Of a DNA stretch of 17,849 nt, positions 1 through 6,805 are shown piece by piece. The notes under the pieces are model-generated. The model saw only the letters and a program-made list of their open reading frames with translations. It was not told the DNA's origin and did not search any database. Every line of letters begins with the position of its first letter. Position 1 is the stretch's first letter. Position numbers and translations under genes: made by a program. The stretch is from NCBI GenBank assembly GCA_022779465.1, contig JALFTB010000031.1, positions 1-17,849 on the forward strand, given 5' to 3'. The stretch is from CAG-533 sp022779465 (GTDB taxonomy: Bacteria > Bacillota_I > Bacilli_A > RF39 > UBA660).

Positions 1-321
1 ATAACTTAAATCAACCCCAAATTCATTGTTATCAATTACCATTTTAACTTTATAAAACATTAATAAGTCTGTTGTATTGTTACCAATAACTTGGAACTTC
101 TTTGTTACCCAGGCTTCCTCTCTTGGATAGATATTTGATACAGAGATATTAGCAGACTTATTATCATACCTGATATTCATGCTTCCACCTTTTGCTACAA
201 TAGTTGATCCACTTTCACTTGGTGTTAAACTTGTAAAAAAAGCAGCAGAAATCCCAATTAATCCTATAAAGCATAAACAAAAAACATAAAAGATTATCAT
301 TTTACTATATTTATTACTCAT
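1..321 (-). CDS. Partial surface protein, N-terminal TasA-like module
   Basis: The reading frame is open for 107 codons from an ATG at 319-321 to the left edge, so only the N-terminus is visible. It has a short basic start, a hydrophobic segment (about residues 8-27) ending in AAFF, and then the pattern STI-x4-GG-x-M-x-I-x-Y, NIYPREE-x-WV and GNNTTDLLM-x-YK. The same order and spacing occur in the BspA-like protein at 14164-16260 and, more divergently, in the protein at 6806-8302, so the three are paralogous in this part. The pattern resembles TasA/camelysin-type secreted proteins with SipW-type signal peptides; that family link is inference. The missing C-terminal part could be BspA repeats or something else. 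No strong Shine-Dalgarno sequence is seen before the start, only AGTGAT. Confidence 0.85.
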   Translation of the reverse strand, partial: MSNKYSKMIIFYVFCLCFIGLIGISAAFFTSLTPSESGSTIVAKGGSMNIRYDNKSANISVSNIYPREEAWVTKKFQVIGNNTTDLLMFYKVKMVIDNNEFGVDLSY

Positions 322-344
322 ATTATCACTACTATTCTACCTAA

Positions 345-373
345 ATATTATCACAATAATTAATTCTTTACAA
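345..373 (-). promoter_or_regulatory. Promoter of the left-edge surface-protein gene
   Basis: On the minus strand, TTGTAA (368-373) and TAATAT (345-350) are separated by exactly 17 bases, about 24 bases before the ATG at 321. The pair lies directly after the terminator of the AI-2E transporter gene, so the surface-protein gene is probably transcribed on its own. Confidence 0.65.
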
Positions 374-402
374 ACAAAAAACTTATGATTTCTCATAAGT
401 TT
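374..402 (-). terminator. Intrinsic terminator of the AI-2E transporter operon
   Basis: A perfect 10-bp stem (379-388 with 393-402) and a 4-base loop are followed on the minus strand by a T-rich run. The stem overlaps the stop codon of the transporter gene at 401-403. Confidence 0.85.
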
Positions 403-1621
403 AATTTTTAACTACCTTTTTATTTGTCTTTGTATTTATTCTTTCTAAATCAACATAATCATCTGCTTTAGTAGGTAATTTCTTTGCTTCTAATCTATTA
501 ACAATTTTATTATCTAAATATCCATAAATTAAAGCAAATACTGGAACTCCTAAAATCATACCAACTATTCCAAATACATTACCAAAGAATAAGATTGAAG
601 CAAGTACCCAGAACGATTTAAGTCCTGTTTTAACCCCGCATAATCTAGGTTCAATAACATAACTATCAACTTGTTGAAGAGCAATAATAAATAATACAAA
701 TATAAAAGCTTTAGTTGGATTATACATTAAAATAATAAGTGCACTTGGTATCGTTCCAATATAAGGTCCAAAATAAGGAATCATGTTAGTAATACCAATA
801 ATAACTCCAATTAATAATGAATAAGGATAACCAAATATTGTTAAGAATATAAAAGTAATAAAACCAATTGTAAATCCATCTAATAATTTACCAACTAAGA
901 AATTACCAAACATATTATTTGTATGTCTTGCGTTATCCATAAGATTATTAGCAGTCTTAACTGAAAATAAACTATAAGTAATTTTCTTAATACCAGCTAC
1001 AAAATGTTCTTTATCAGATAAATAATAAATAGAAATAACAAATCCCATTACAATATTAAATACAACTTTAACAGCTCCTAATACTCCATCAGATAATTGA
1101 ACTAATAATTCTTCAACATTAGGTAATATTTTACTATTAAAGAAATTAGTTATATATTCATTTATTGCATCATAATTATTTAAAACTATCGTTCTAAGTT
1201 CTTCTCTTGAACTAAGTGCATCAAGTAGATATTTCTTAGCACTTTCAAAATATGAAGGCATATTAACTGCTAATGTTTCAATACTCTTAAGTAATTCTGG
1301 TAAAATAAAACTAAATAATAAAACAATTAAACCTAAAAAAACAATAGTTGTAAGTAAAATACTTAAATTAGTCGCACTCTTACTTTTCTTAGTTACTTTA
1401 TCAAATATATTAGTTTTAAAGAACTTAACAACTGGATTTAATAAATAAGCAAACACAAATCCAATAATAAATGGCGTAAATAAAGAAATAATCCATCCAC
1501 AAATTCCTAATATTTCTTTAATTCTAAATATCATAAAATAAAATAATATCGATGCAGCAATAACAATAAAAGCTGCAAAAGCACATTGATAAATTTTATT
1601 TCCTTTTATTTTTTCTTTCAT
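401..1621 (-). CDS. AI-2E family transporter (PerM/YtvI-like)
   Basis: This 406-residue integral membrane protein has the AI-2E/PerM family layout. There are hydrophobic segments near residues 15-65, a pair around 85-108, a hydrophilic middle (110-180), then a long C-terminal membrane block (about 182-202, 245-310, 335-368). Family signatures are visible: NMIPYFGPYIGTIPS at about 279-293 and D-x2-VIEPRLCG at 319-329. Family members export small molecules or ions; some are linked to autoinducer-2 and some to Na+/H+ exchange, so the substrate cannot be named here. The start has a strong GGAGGT site. It overlaps the 3' end of the CDP-alcohol phosphatidyltransferase gene by 26 bases, so the two are co-transcribed and probably translationally coupled. 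A terminator follows directly. Confidence 0.9.
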   Translation of the reverse strand: MKEKIKGNKIYQCAFAAFIVIAASILFYFMIFRIKEILGICGWIISLFTPFIIGFVFAYLLNPVVKFFKTNIFDKVTKKSKSATNLSILLTTIVFLGLIVLLFSFILPELLKSIETLAVNMPSYFESAKKYLLDALSSREELRTIVLNNYDAINEYITNFFNSKILPNVEELLVQLSDGVLGAVKVVFNIVMGFVISIYYLSDKEHFVAGIKKITYSLFSVKTANNLMDNARHTNNMFGNFLVGKLLDGFTIGFITFIFLTIFGYPYSLLIGVIIGITNMIPYFGPYIGTIPSALIILMYNPTKAFIFVLFIIALQQVDSYVIEPRLCGVKTGLKSFWVLASILFFGNVFGIVGMILGVPVFALIYGYLDNKIVNRLEAKKLPTKADDYVDLERINTKTNKKVVKN

Positions 1622-2363
1622 CTTTTACCTCCAAATTACCTAACTTTTCAATTAATGGTTTATTTAATGTCTTAATATAATATTCATGATCAAATAAAGC
1701 ATAAACTAAATCTTTTCCTTTTTTAAGTCTTACCTCTTTAGCATTTATTCCATTAGCTTTAGCTTCTTTAACATCAACTTTAACTCTATTTCTATAATCA
1801 GCAGCCACCATAATATCACAACCACCACTTATAAATGCTAAACTATTAACTATAAATAACTCATGCTCTTTCATATTATGAAACAAATCAATCATAAATG
1901 AGCCATATTTAGTTGTTTCATTAAATAGTAATACAAACTCATTTGCATATAAAACTAAAAAACCAATAACAATGCATATTCCAAGTATCCATGTTTTAAA
2001 TTTTCCTAGCATTGAACTCTCAACAGTTGATCCTTTTGCTGCTCCACCTGTATTTATCAATGTAATTAATATTTCAATTGCTACCGGAAGCCACATTACT
2101 GGATAAAATCTTGCTAAAACACATAATGTTGCGATTCCAAATAATTTATCCGCAGCAGCATCTAAAAGTGACCCAAAAACTGTACTTACTTTTAATCTTC
2201 TTGCCATTATACCATCAACAGAATCTGTTAATAAAAGAAGAACTATGTAACTAACAAACTCTTTCGCATTTAAATGTGTACTAACAAATGGCATTAAAAA
2301 AGTTCCTAATACTCGCACAAAAGTTATTAAGTTTACAAAAATCATAGCTTTGATCTTTTTCAT
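1596..2363 (-). CDS. CDP-alcohol phosphatidyltransferase (PgsA-like)
   Basis: This 255-residue membrane enzyme carries the complete CDP-alcohol phosphotransferase motif: D47-x2-D50-G51-x2-A54-R55-x8-G64-x3-D68-x3-D72. The aspartates bind the metal ion and the CDP group in this family. Several hydrophobic segments follow. It probably joins an alcohol headgroup to CDP-diacylglycerol in phospholipid synthesis. Glycerol-3-phosphate (PgsA-type) is the likeliest acceptor, but this is not proven by the motif. I chose the ATG at 2361-2363 because it has a GGGGATGG ribosome site 4-5 bases upstream and because a good promoter lies just before it. A longer frame opens at 2411 but begins upstream of that promoter. 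It leads a two-gene operon with the AI-2E transporter. Confidence 0.85.
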   Translation of the reverse strand: MKKIKAMIFVNLITFVRVLGTFLMPFVSTHLNAKEFVSYIVLLLLTDSVDGIMARRLKVSTVFGSLLDAAADKLFGIATLCVLARFYPVMWLPVAIEILITLINTGGAAKGSTVESSMLGKFKTWILGICIVIGFLVLYANEFVLLFNETTKYGSFMIDLFHNMKEHELFIVNSLAFISGGCDIMVAADYRNRVKVDVKEAKANGINAKEVRLKKGKDLVYALFDHEYYIKTLNKPLIEKLGNLEVKDERKNKRK

Positions 2364-2382
2364 ATTACCATCCCCATTATAT

Positions 2383-2411
2383 ATTTTAACATTTCCCCTA
2401 TTTTTCTGCAA
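2383..2411 (-). promoter_or_regulatory. Promoter of the phosphatidyltransferase/AI-2E operon
   Basis: On the minus strand, TTGCAG (2406-2411) and TAAAAT (2383-2388) are 17 bases apart. A TG dinucleotide one base before the -10 box gives an extended -10. It lies just after the terminator of the SPFH gene and predicts a very short leader before the ATG at 2363. Confidence 0.65.
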
Positions 2412-2412
2412 T

Positions 2413-2443
2413 AAAAAAGAAGAAACTATTCATTAGTTTCTTC
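2413..2443 (-). terminator. Intrinsic terminator of the fmt-SPFH operon
   Basis: A perfect 10-bp stem (2419-2428 with 2434-2443) with loop TTCAT on the plus strand is followed on the minus strand by six Ts (2413-2418). The stem lies inside the last codons of the SPFH gene and contains its TAG stop (2426-2428). Confidence 0.9.
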
Positions 2444-3541
2444 ATTAACTAGCTTCATTCCACAATTAGTACAGAATTTTCCAGTTGCTTTAATACCACA
2501 ATTAGGACAATATTTAGCTGTTCCAACCTCACCAGATAAATCAACTTTAGATCCTTCAGTATTTTGAAAAGCATTTGCCATAACACCACCAGCCATATTA
2601 CCAGTAGCCATATTCATCATACCTACACCCATCATACCAGTTGCAGCCCCATTAGCATTTTTAGCAGCATCTTGAACAGCTTGTGAATAGCCACCAACAA
2701 TAGCTCCTTGTTGCATGTATGCATTTGAAGATAATTCATAATTATCAATCTTCTTACTTGATGCTTCATCTAGAGTAACAGATTCAATAATAAATCCTTT
2801 GATTTCCATACCACGATTTCTAATATCAGCATCAAATACATTTTCATCCATTAATTTTTTAATTTCTGTAGTTTGTGATGGAAGTTCTAAAACTGGAACC
2901 TTATGTTCACTATTTCCTAAAGCATTAAGTACATTTTGAAATGCAGCTTGTACTTCACTTCTCATTTGTTCACAAATATCAGTCTTAGTATATACTTCAC
3001 TAGTACCAGCAATATTTTTCATAAATGTAGCTGGATCAGTAATTTGGAAAGTATATTTACCAAAACATCTAACATCTACTCTTAAAGGAGTAATAGTATT
3101 AGTCATTTGATTTGGAATTGGATGTGACCAATCTTGAAAAGGTACAGGAGCAGGAGTTCCAAATTTATTATCAATAATTTCTTTACTATTAATAAAGAAT
3201 ACAGCTTGTTCCTTATTAGGAGCTCCATTATAAGTAAAACGAGTCCACATTTCTTTAAATACTGCTCCAAATTGACCAGCAAAGAAAGAAGGAGATGAAC
3301 TTTGATCAAAAGTATAAATACCTTCTTCAGCAGTAGCATCTAAAATCTTACCATTTTCAAAAATAACTGCAACTTGTCCAGGTGCAACTTGAATTGCACT
3401 GTCTTTAGAGATAACTCCATTAGGTGTACTAACTCTAACCATAAGTGTTTCATTATCTAAATTATCACACTTAATATACTCTTTCCATTGATCATGAAGA
3501 GTACTTCCAACAGCTCCAATAGCAGCTTTAATTAATCCCAT
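2426..3541 (-). CDS. SPFH-domain protein with C-terminal zinc ribbon (YdjI-like)
   Basis: This 371-residue soluble protein begins GLIKAAIGAVG-x6-DQWKEYI, typical of the YdjI/COG4260 family (old name 'virion core protein'). It continues with an SPFH-like region (about 45-270) and a Gly/Met/Ala-rich linker (about 275-325). It ends in a zinc ribbon with cysteines 345, 348, 357 and 360. In B. subtilis, YdjI links the phage-shock protein PspA to the membrane together with YdjG and YdjH. Here it is the last gene after four membrane or zinc-ribbon proteins, so it probably scaffolds a membrane-integrity complex; that role is inference. The ribosome site GAGGT lies 9-10 bases upstream. A possible extra promoter lies in the 60-base gap before it. 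No PspA homologue is in the window. Confidence 0.85.
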   Translation of the reverse strand: MGLIKAAIGAVGSTLHDQWKEYIKCDNLDNETLMVRVSTPNGVISKDSAIQVAPGQVAVIFENGKILDATAEEGIYTFDQSSSPSFFAGQFGAVFKEMWTRFTYNGAPNKEQAVFFINSKEIIDNKFGTPAPVPFQDWSHPIPNQMTNTITPLRVDVRCFGKYTFQITDPATFMKNIAGTSEVYTKTDICEQMRSEVQAAFQNVLNALGNSEHKVPVLELPSQTTEIKKLMDENVFDADIRNRGMEIKGFIIESVTLDEASSKKIDNYELSSNAYMQQGAIVGGYSQAVQDAAKNANGAATGMMGVGMMNMATGNMAGGVMANAFQNTEGSKVDLSGEVGTAKYCPNCGIKATGKFCTNCGMKLVNEETNE

Positions 3542-3590
3542 ATATCTTTAACCTCTTTCCTATTATTAGAATTAATATTCTTCTAAAAAT

Positions 3591-3618
3591 ATTTTATCAT
3601 ATTATTCATCAAAAGTAA
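3591..3618 (-). promoter_or_regulatory. Possible internal promoter for the SPFH gene
   Basis: On the minus strand, TTACTT (3613-3618) is followed after 16 bases by TAAAAT (3591-3596), preceded by TGA, giving an extended -10. It sits at the end of the upstream gene and could let the SPFH gene be expressed separately. The -35 match is only moderate. Confidence 0.4.
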
Positions 3619-4141
3619 CTATATTTGACAAAACATAGTCATAATCCTCATTATTGTAAATCGCCCCACAATAATTACATTTACCATTATTATTTACATC
3701 TATAGAAGAACCACATGCTGGACATTTTCTAACAATACCAGCATTTCTACCATCAATCTTTTTCATAAAAGTAAGCCTATTTAACTTTTCTATTCTATGA
3801 TCATTTATCCCACTAACATAATTACCATCCGAATCAATAAAATAATCCATATATCTTGATATTAAATCAACATCAATAACAATATATTCATCATTAATAT
3901 GAACATCTCTTATAAAAGTATTCTTAACATTAAGTTCATCATAAACTTCAGTTAATCCTCTACTTTTAAGATCATCAATAACTACTTTATATTTAGCTTC
4001 CAATTCATCATTTAAGAAATGTTTAACACTATCTAAATCTTTAAACATAATTGCATTCATTAATTTAATAAAAATGTTATTTACCTTTGTAATAAACATT
4101 TCTTCATTAAAAGAACTATCTATCTTTAATAACTCATCCAT
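3602..4141 (-). CDS. Soluble TIM44-like/zinc-ribbon protein
   Basis: This 179-residue protein has no membrane segment. Residues 10-130 look like a TIM44-type fold: an N-terminal helix pair with F-x3-V-x2-I-F-x-KL-x3-I-x2-KDLD, then beta strands including RDVHINDEYIVIDVDLI. A zinc ribbon follows with C140, C143, C155 and C158, then a short hydrophobic tail. The ribbon has exactly the same C-x2-C-x11-C-x2-C spacing and position as in the protein at 4331-5170, so the two are probably paralogues, this one lacking the signal peptide and membrane anchor. The ATG overlaps the stop of the 60-residue membrane protein by one base (TAATG), which indicates translational coupling. The exact function is unknown; the fold call rests on pattern only. 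Confidence 0.7.
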   Translation of the reverse strand: MDELLKIDSSFNEEMFITKVNNIFIKLMNAIMFKDLDSVKHFLNDELEAKYKVVIDDLKSRGLTEVYDELNVKNTFIRDVHINDEYIVIDVDLISRYMDYFIDSDGNYVSGINDHRIEKLNRLTFMKKIDGRNAGIVRKCPACGSSIDVNNNGKCNYCGAIYNNEDYDYVLSNIVTFDE

Positions 4142-4323
4142 TAATCTCTCTTATATCTCCTATACCATGCATAAAATAAAATTAAAAACGCTAAAGTTGA
4201 AGCGCTAAGTTGTTTAAATGTAATTGTCTTTCCAAATATTCCAATATTAAAAATATAATCAATTAAAACTAATCCAAAACATAAAGTTCCAATAACCATC
4301 ATAATAACATTTCTTGATCTCAT
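4141..4323 (-). CDS. Small membrane protein, two predicted helices
   Basis: This 60-residue protein has two hydrophobic segments (about 5-23 and 36-54) joined by a short loop with GKTITFKQLS, and a basic C-terminus (RRYKR). A GAGG ribosome site precedes the ATG. It sits between two TIM44-like/zinc-ribbon genes with 7-base and 1-base-overlap junctions, so it is a genuine operon member. I do not recognise the family. Its place suggests a membrane subunit or anchor for the soluble zinc-ribbon protein translated right after it; that is inference. Confidence 0.75.
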   Translation of the reverse strand: MRSRNVIMMVIGTLCFGLVLIDYIFNIGIFGKTITFKQLSASTLAFLILFYAWYRRYKRD

Positions 4324-4330
4324 AAAACCT

Positions 4331-5170
4331 CTATTTTTGATTAATAACCATCTTTTTACTTAAAACATATTTTTTAGGTGGAATAACAATCTTACTATGA
4401 CAATATTCACAATTATCTCCAGCCACTGCCTTAGATTCAGCACCACAATTAGGACAAATAACTACATCTTTAGGTGCTACACTTTTAACAAAAGTAAGTT
4501 CATAAGTAACATCATTCTTTCTATTATCATTACCTCTTAATACTTTATTATCTGCATCAACTACATAATCATATTGCTTAACATTTAATATAACCTTAAT
4601 ACTTCTGATACCATTTTCTTCTTTAACATCAGTAATTTTACCACTTATAAATTCAAAATCACTCATAACATTCTTTTGATTTTTAAGTTTTAAAACCTTT
4701 AACTGACTACTATAACTATTAAATAATTCATCAGTTACTAACTTTTCCATCTTATCATAATCAAAATTCATCCAAGATTCTTGAATATTAACATACTTAT
4801 CATAAACTTCTTTAACAAATTTATCTTTATTAATTTTATACTTATTTAAGTCTTCATCACTAACCTCAGGTGGAATCACATTAGCACTTTTACCACTATT
4901 AGCTTTACTACTAAGAAGACGAATAACTAGCACAATAAATACTACAATTATAATAAAAGCCACAAGCTTATCTACTGTACCTGCAACTCCACCAATAGAA
5001 GAATCTCCATAATCACTCCAACTACCGCTATCCCAGTCACTACTATCCCAAGAACCACCAGAATCATAATCAAAATCCCATCCTGAATCTGCTCTAGTTA
5101 ATACTGGACTAACCCAAACTACAAATAAAGAAATAATTAATATAAATACATATTTAAATTTATCTTTCAT
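4331..5170 (-). CDS. Membrane TIM44-like protein with zinc ribbon
   Basis: This 279-residue protein starts with a likely signal peptide (about 1-27, ending near TRA). A short Trp/Asp/Ser/Gly-rich segment (29-57) contains repeated WDS/DW motifs. One membrane helix follows (about 65-87), then a TIM44-like domain (about 112-232), and a zinc ribbon with C239, C242, C254 and C257. With signal cleavage the acidic WDS segment would lie outside the cell and the domain and ribbon inside; this topology is inferred. The architecture resembles TIM44-like membrane proteins found near SPFH genes in Firmicutes. The start has AGTAGG 6 bases upstream. It lies 7 bases after the upstream gene and 7 before the next, so it is in the operon. 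Confidence 0.8.
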   Translation of the reverse strand: MKDKFKYVFILIISLFVVWVSPVLTRADSGWDFDYDSGGSWDSSDWDSGSWSDYGDSSIGGVAGTVDKLVAFIIIVVFIVLVIRLLSSKANSGKSANVIPPEVSDEDLNKYKINKDKFVKEVYDKYVNIQESWMNFDYDKMEKLVTDELFNSYSSQLKVLKLKNQKNVMSDFEFISGKITDVKEENGIRSIKVILNVKQYDYVVDADNKVLRGNDNRKNDVTYELTFVKSVAPKDVVICPNCGAESKAVAGDNCEYCHSKIVIPPKKYVLSKKMVINQK

Positions 5171-5177
5171 AAAAAAC

Positions 5178-5810
5178 CTACTTTATAACAGCATATTCCA
5201 AACTATAAGTAATATTATTATCAAGTGCCACAATCTTTTCAATATCCTTATCACTCAAATACAAAGATATTGCTTTATTATCTATATTATAACTATAAAT
5301 CTTTCCATCACTAGATTTATTCGGACTAATATCTTCACTAATTAAATTAATAATATATGAAGGAATTAAATATCCTAAATTAAATCCTACTAATAAAGTT
5401 TGATCAATTGCCTCTTCTTGTTTATTAACTCTATACAAATTAGTTCCATCATACTTAATTTTAATTATATTATTTTGATTATCTTCTAAAGTACCACTAA
5501 ATACATTATCTTGAACAACACCTTCAATATAATAATCACCATATTTATATTTAACATTTAAATTCTTATTAACTAAATTCTTCTTCATCTTACTAAAATT
5601 AATACTACTAACTTTAGTAGTTTCATTATTATCATTAGTTTTATCAATTCCACTCATTGCGGATGTTACTCCCAAAAATACATAAATAAAGATGAAAAAT
5701 AGGAACCATCCTCCTAATTTAAATAATATTTTTTTCTTAGGATCCTTTAATTGTTCTTTAAATACAGCCATTTTACTAATTTTTTTTGTTTTCTTTTCTT
5801 CTTCTTTCAT
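5178..5810 (-). CDS. Single-pass membrane protein of unknown function
   Basis: This 210-residue protein has a highly basic N-terminus (KEEEKKTKK onward), one membrane helix (about 31-51) and a C-terminal domain of about 155 residues. That domain is rich in beta-type alternation (for example YKYGDYYIEGVV and NIIKIKYDGTNLYRV). Orientation is probably N-in with the domain outside. I recognise no family motif. Its ATG overlaps the fmt stop (ATGA), so it is translationally coupled to fmt. It is followed after 7 bases by the TIM44-like membrane protein, which places it in the putative SPFH membrane module. Confidence 0.75.
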   Translation of the reverse strand: MKEEEKKTKKISKMAVFKEQLKDPKKKILFKLGGWFLFFIFIYVFLGVTSAMSGIDKTNDNNETTKVSSINFSKMKKNLVNKNLNVKYKYGDYYIEGVVQDNVFSGTLEDNQNNIIKIKYDGTNLYRVNKQEEAIDQTLLVGFNLGYLIPSYIINLISEDISPNKSSDGKIYSYNIDNKAISLYLSDKDIEKIVALDNNITYSLEYAVIK

Positions 5811-6733
5811 CTAATTACCTTTCCTACTAAAACATCATGATAACCATTCTTAAAGTCCGATACATTCATAATATTTTTACCCATTGGTTTAATTTTAGTA
5901 ACCTTAATCCCTTTATCTTGAGCCATTATTGTAAAGCTTTTCTTATCTTCTGAAACTATCTTACCAGCTTCCCCATTAGCATCTACTACCATGCATTCCG
6001 CTATCTTATATTCTAAACCATCCAAAATAAAATTAGCTAAAGGACTCGGCGATAAAGCTCTTACTTTATTATATATTTTTATTGCTTTATCACTAAAATC
6101 TAAATGTTCATCTTCTCTTTTAATAATTGGACAAAAAGTAACTTCATCTTCATTTTGTTTAATTCTCTCATTAGTTCCATTAATAATACTAGGTAAATGT
6201 TCAATAATCATTGAAGCCCCTAATTCACTTAACTTATTAGATAAAGATTCTAAATTATCATTATCTTCTATCTTTATTTTAGAAGAAGCAATCATATCTC
6301 CTGAATCCATACCAACATCCATATACATTAAAGTAATACCTGTATATTCATCACCATTCATAATCGCATAATGAATTGGCGCCCCACCTCTATATTTAGG
6401 TAATAAAGAAGCATGAATATTTACACAACCAAGTCTTGGAATATCTAAAACCCCTTTAGGAACAATTTGTCCATAAGCACAAGTAATAATGATATCTGGA
6501 TTAAGTTCCTTTAAAAATTCATAATCATCTCTAATCTTAATCGGACTATAAACCTTAATATTATATTCTAAAGCACATTTCTTAACTGGACAAGGAGTTA
6601 ATATCTTCTTTCTTCCTACATAAGCATCAGGACTAGTAACAACTCCAATAACATTTGTATTCATAATTAAATTTTCTAATATTGGTACACTAAATACAGG
6701 AGTACCCATAAATACTACTTTTAAATCTTTCAT
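5807..6733 (-). CDS. fmt: Methionyl-tRNA formyltransferase
   Basis: The 308-residue enzyme formylates initiator methionyl-tRNA using 10-formyl-tetrahydrofolate. The N-terminal formyltransferase domain shows FMGTPVFSVPILENL near the start, then the catalytic block N105-x-H107-ASLLPKYRGGAPI and MDVGMDSGDM with D143. The asparagine, histidine and aspartate match the known active site of the family. The C-terminal domain (from about 205) has RALSPSP and the KPMGK-x2-M end typical of Fmt. I placed the start at the ATG 6731-6733, which has GGTGAT upstream; a longer frame reading back to 6772 runs through the promoter/terminator area. It ends in TGA, overlapping the next gene's ATG, so it heads a six-gene unit whose other members are not involved in translation. 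Confidence 0.93.
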   Translation of the reverse strand: MKDLKVVFMGTPVFSVPILENLIMNTNVIGVVTSPDAYVGRKKILTPCPVKKCALEYNIKVYSPIKIRDDYEFLKELNPDIIITCAYGQIVPKGVLDIPRLGCVNIHASLLPKYRGGAPIHYAIMNGDEYTGITLMYMDVGMDSGDMIASSKIKIEDNDNLESLSNKLSELGASMIIEHLPSIINGTNERIKQNEDEVTFCPIIKREDEHLDFSDKAIKIYNKVRALSPSPLANFILDGLEYKIAECMVVDANGEAGKIVSEDKKSFTIMAQDKGIKVTKIKPMGKNIMNVSDFKNGYHDVLVGKVIR

Positions 6734-6749
6734 AAGTATCACCACTATA

Positions 6750-6758
6750 ATTTTATCA
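6750..6758 (-). promoter_or_regulatory. Extended -10 element before fmt
   Basis: On the minus strand, TGA is followed by TAAAAT (6750-6755), about 17 bases before the fmt ATG and after the preceding terminator. The -35 area is a run of Ts with no clear hexamer, so this is a partial promoter call. Confidence 0.4.
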
Positions 6759-6770
6759 TAATTAACCAAC

Positions 6771-6799
6771 AAAAAAAAGTAAACACTAAGTGTTTACTT
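6771..6799 (-). terminator. Intrinsic terminator of the 6806-8302 surface-protein gene
   Basis: A 10-bp perfect stem (6777-6786 with 6790-6799) with a 3-base loop is followed by eight Ts on the minus strand. It lies 6 bases beyond the stop codon of the surface-protein gene. Confidence 0.9.
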
Positions 6800-6805
6800 A
6801 CTATC

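Noticed and set aside
3103..3339. 78-codon minus-strand frame inside the SPFH gene
   Set aside because: It lies wholly within the SPFH coding region in another frame and has a low-complexity Leu/Ile/Lys composition expected from AT-rich shadow translation.
5991..6371. 126-codon plus-strand frame opposite fmt
   Set aside because: It is antisense to well-conserved fmt motifs and is the only sizeable plus-strand frame there; no ribosome site or promoter supports it.
5807..6733. Mycoplasma genetic code (TGA as Trp) suggested by AT content and DUF285 repeats
   Set aside because: fmt ends at TGA in the overlap ATGA with the next gene, and tryptophans in the window are encoded by TGG.
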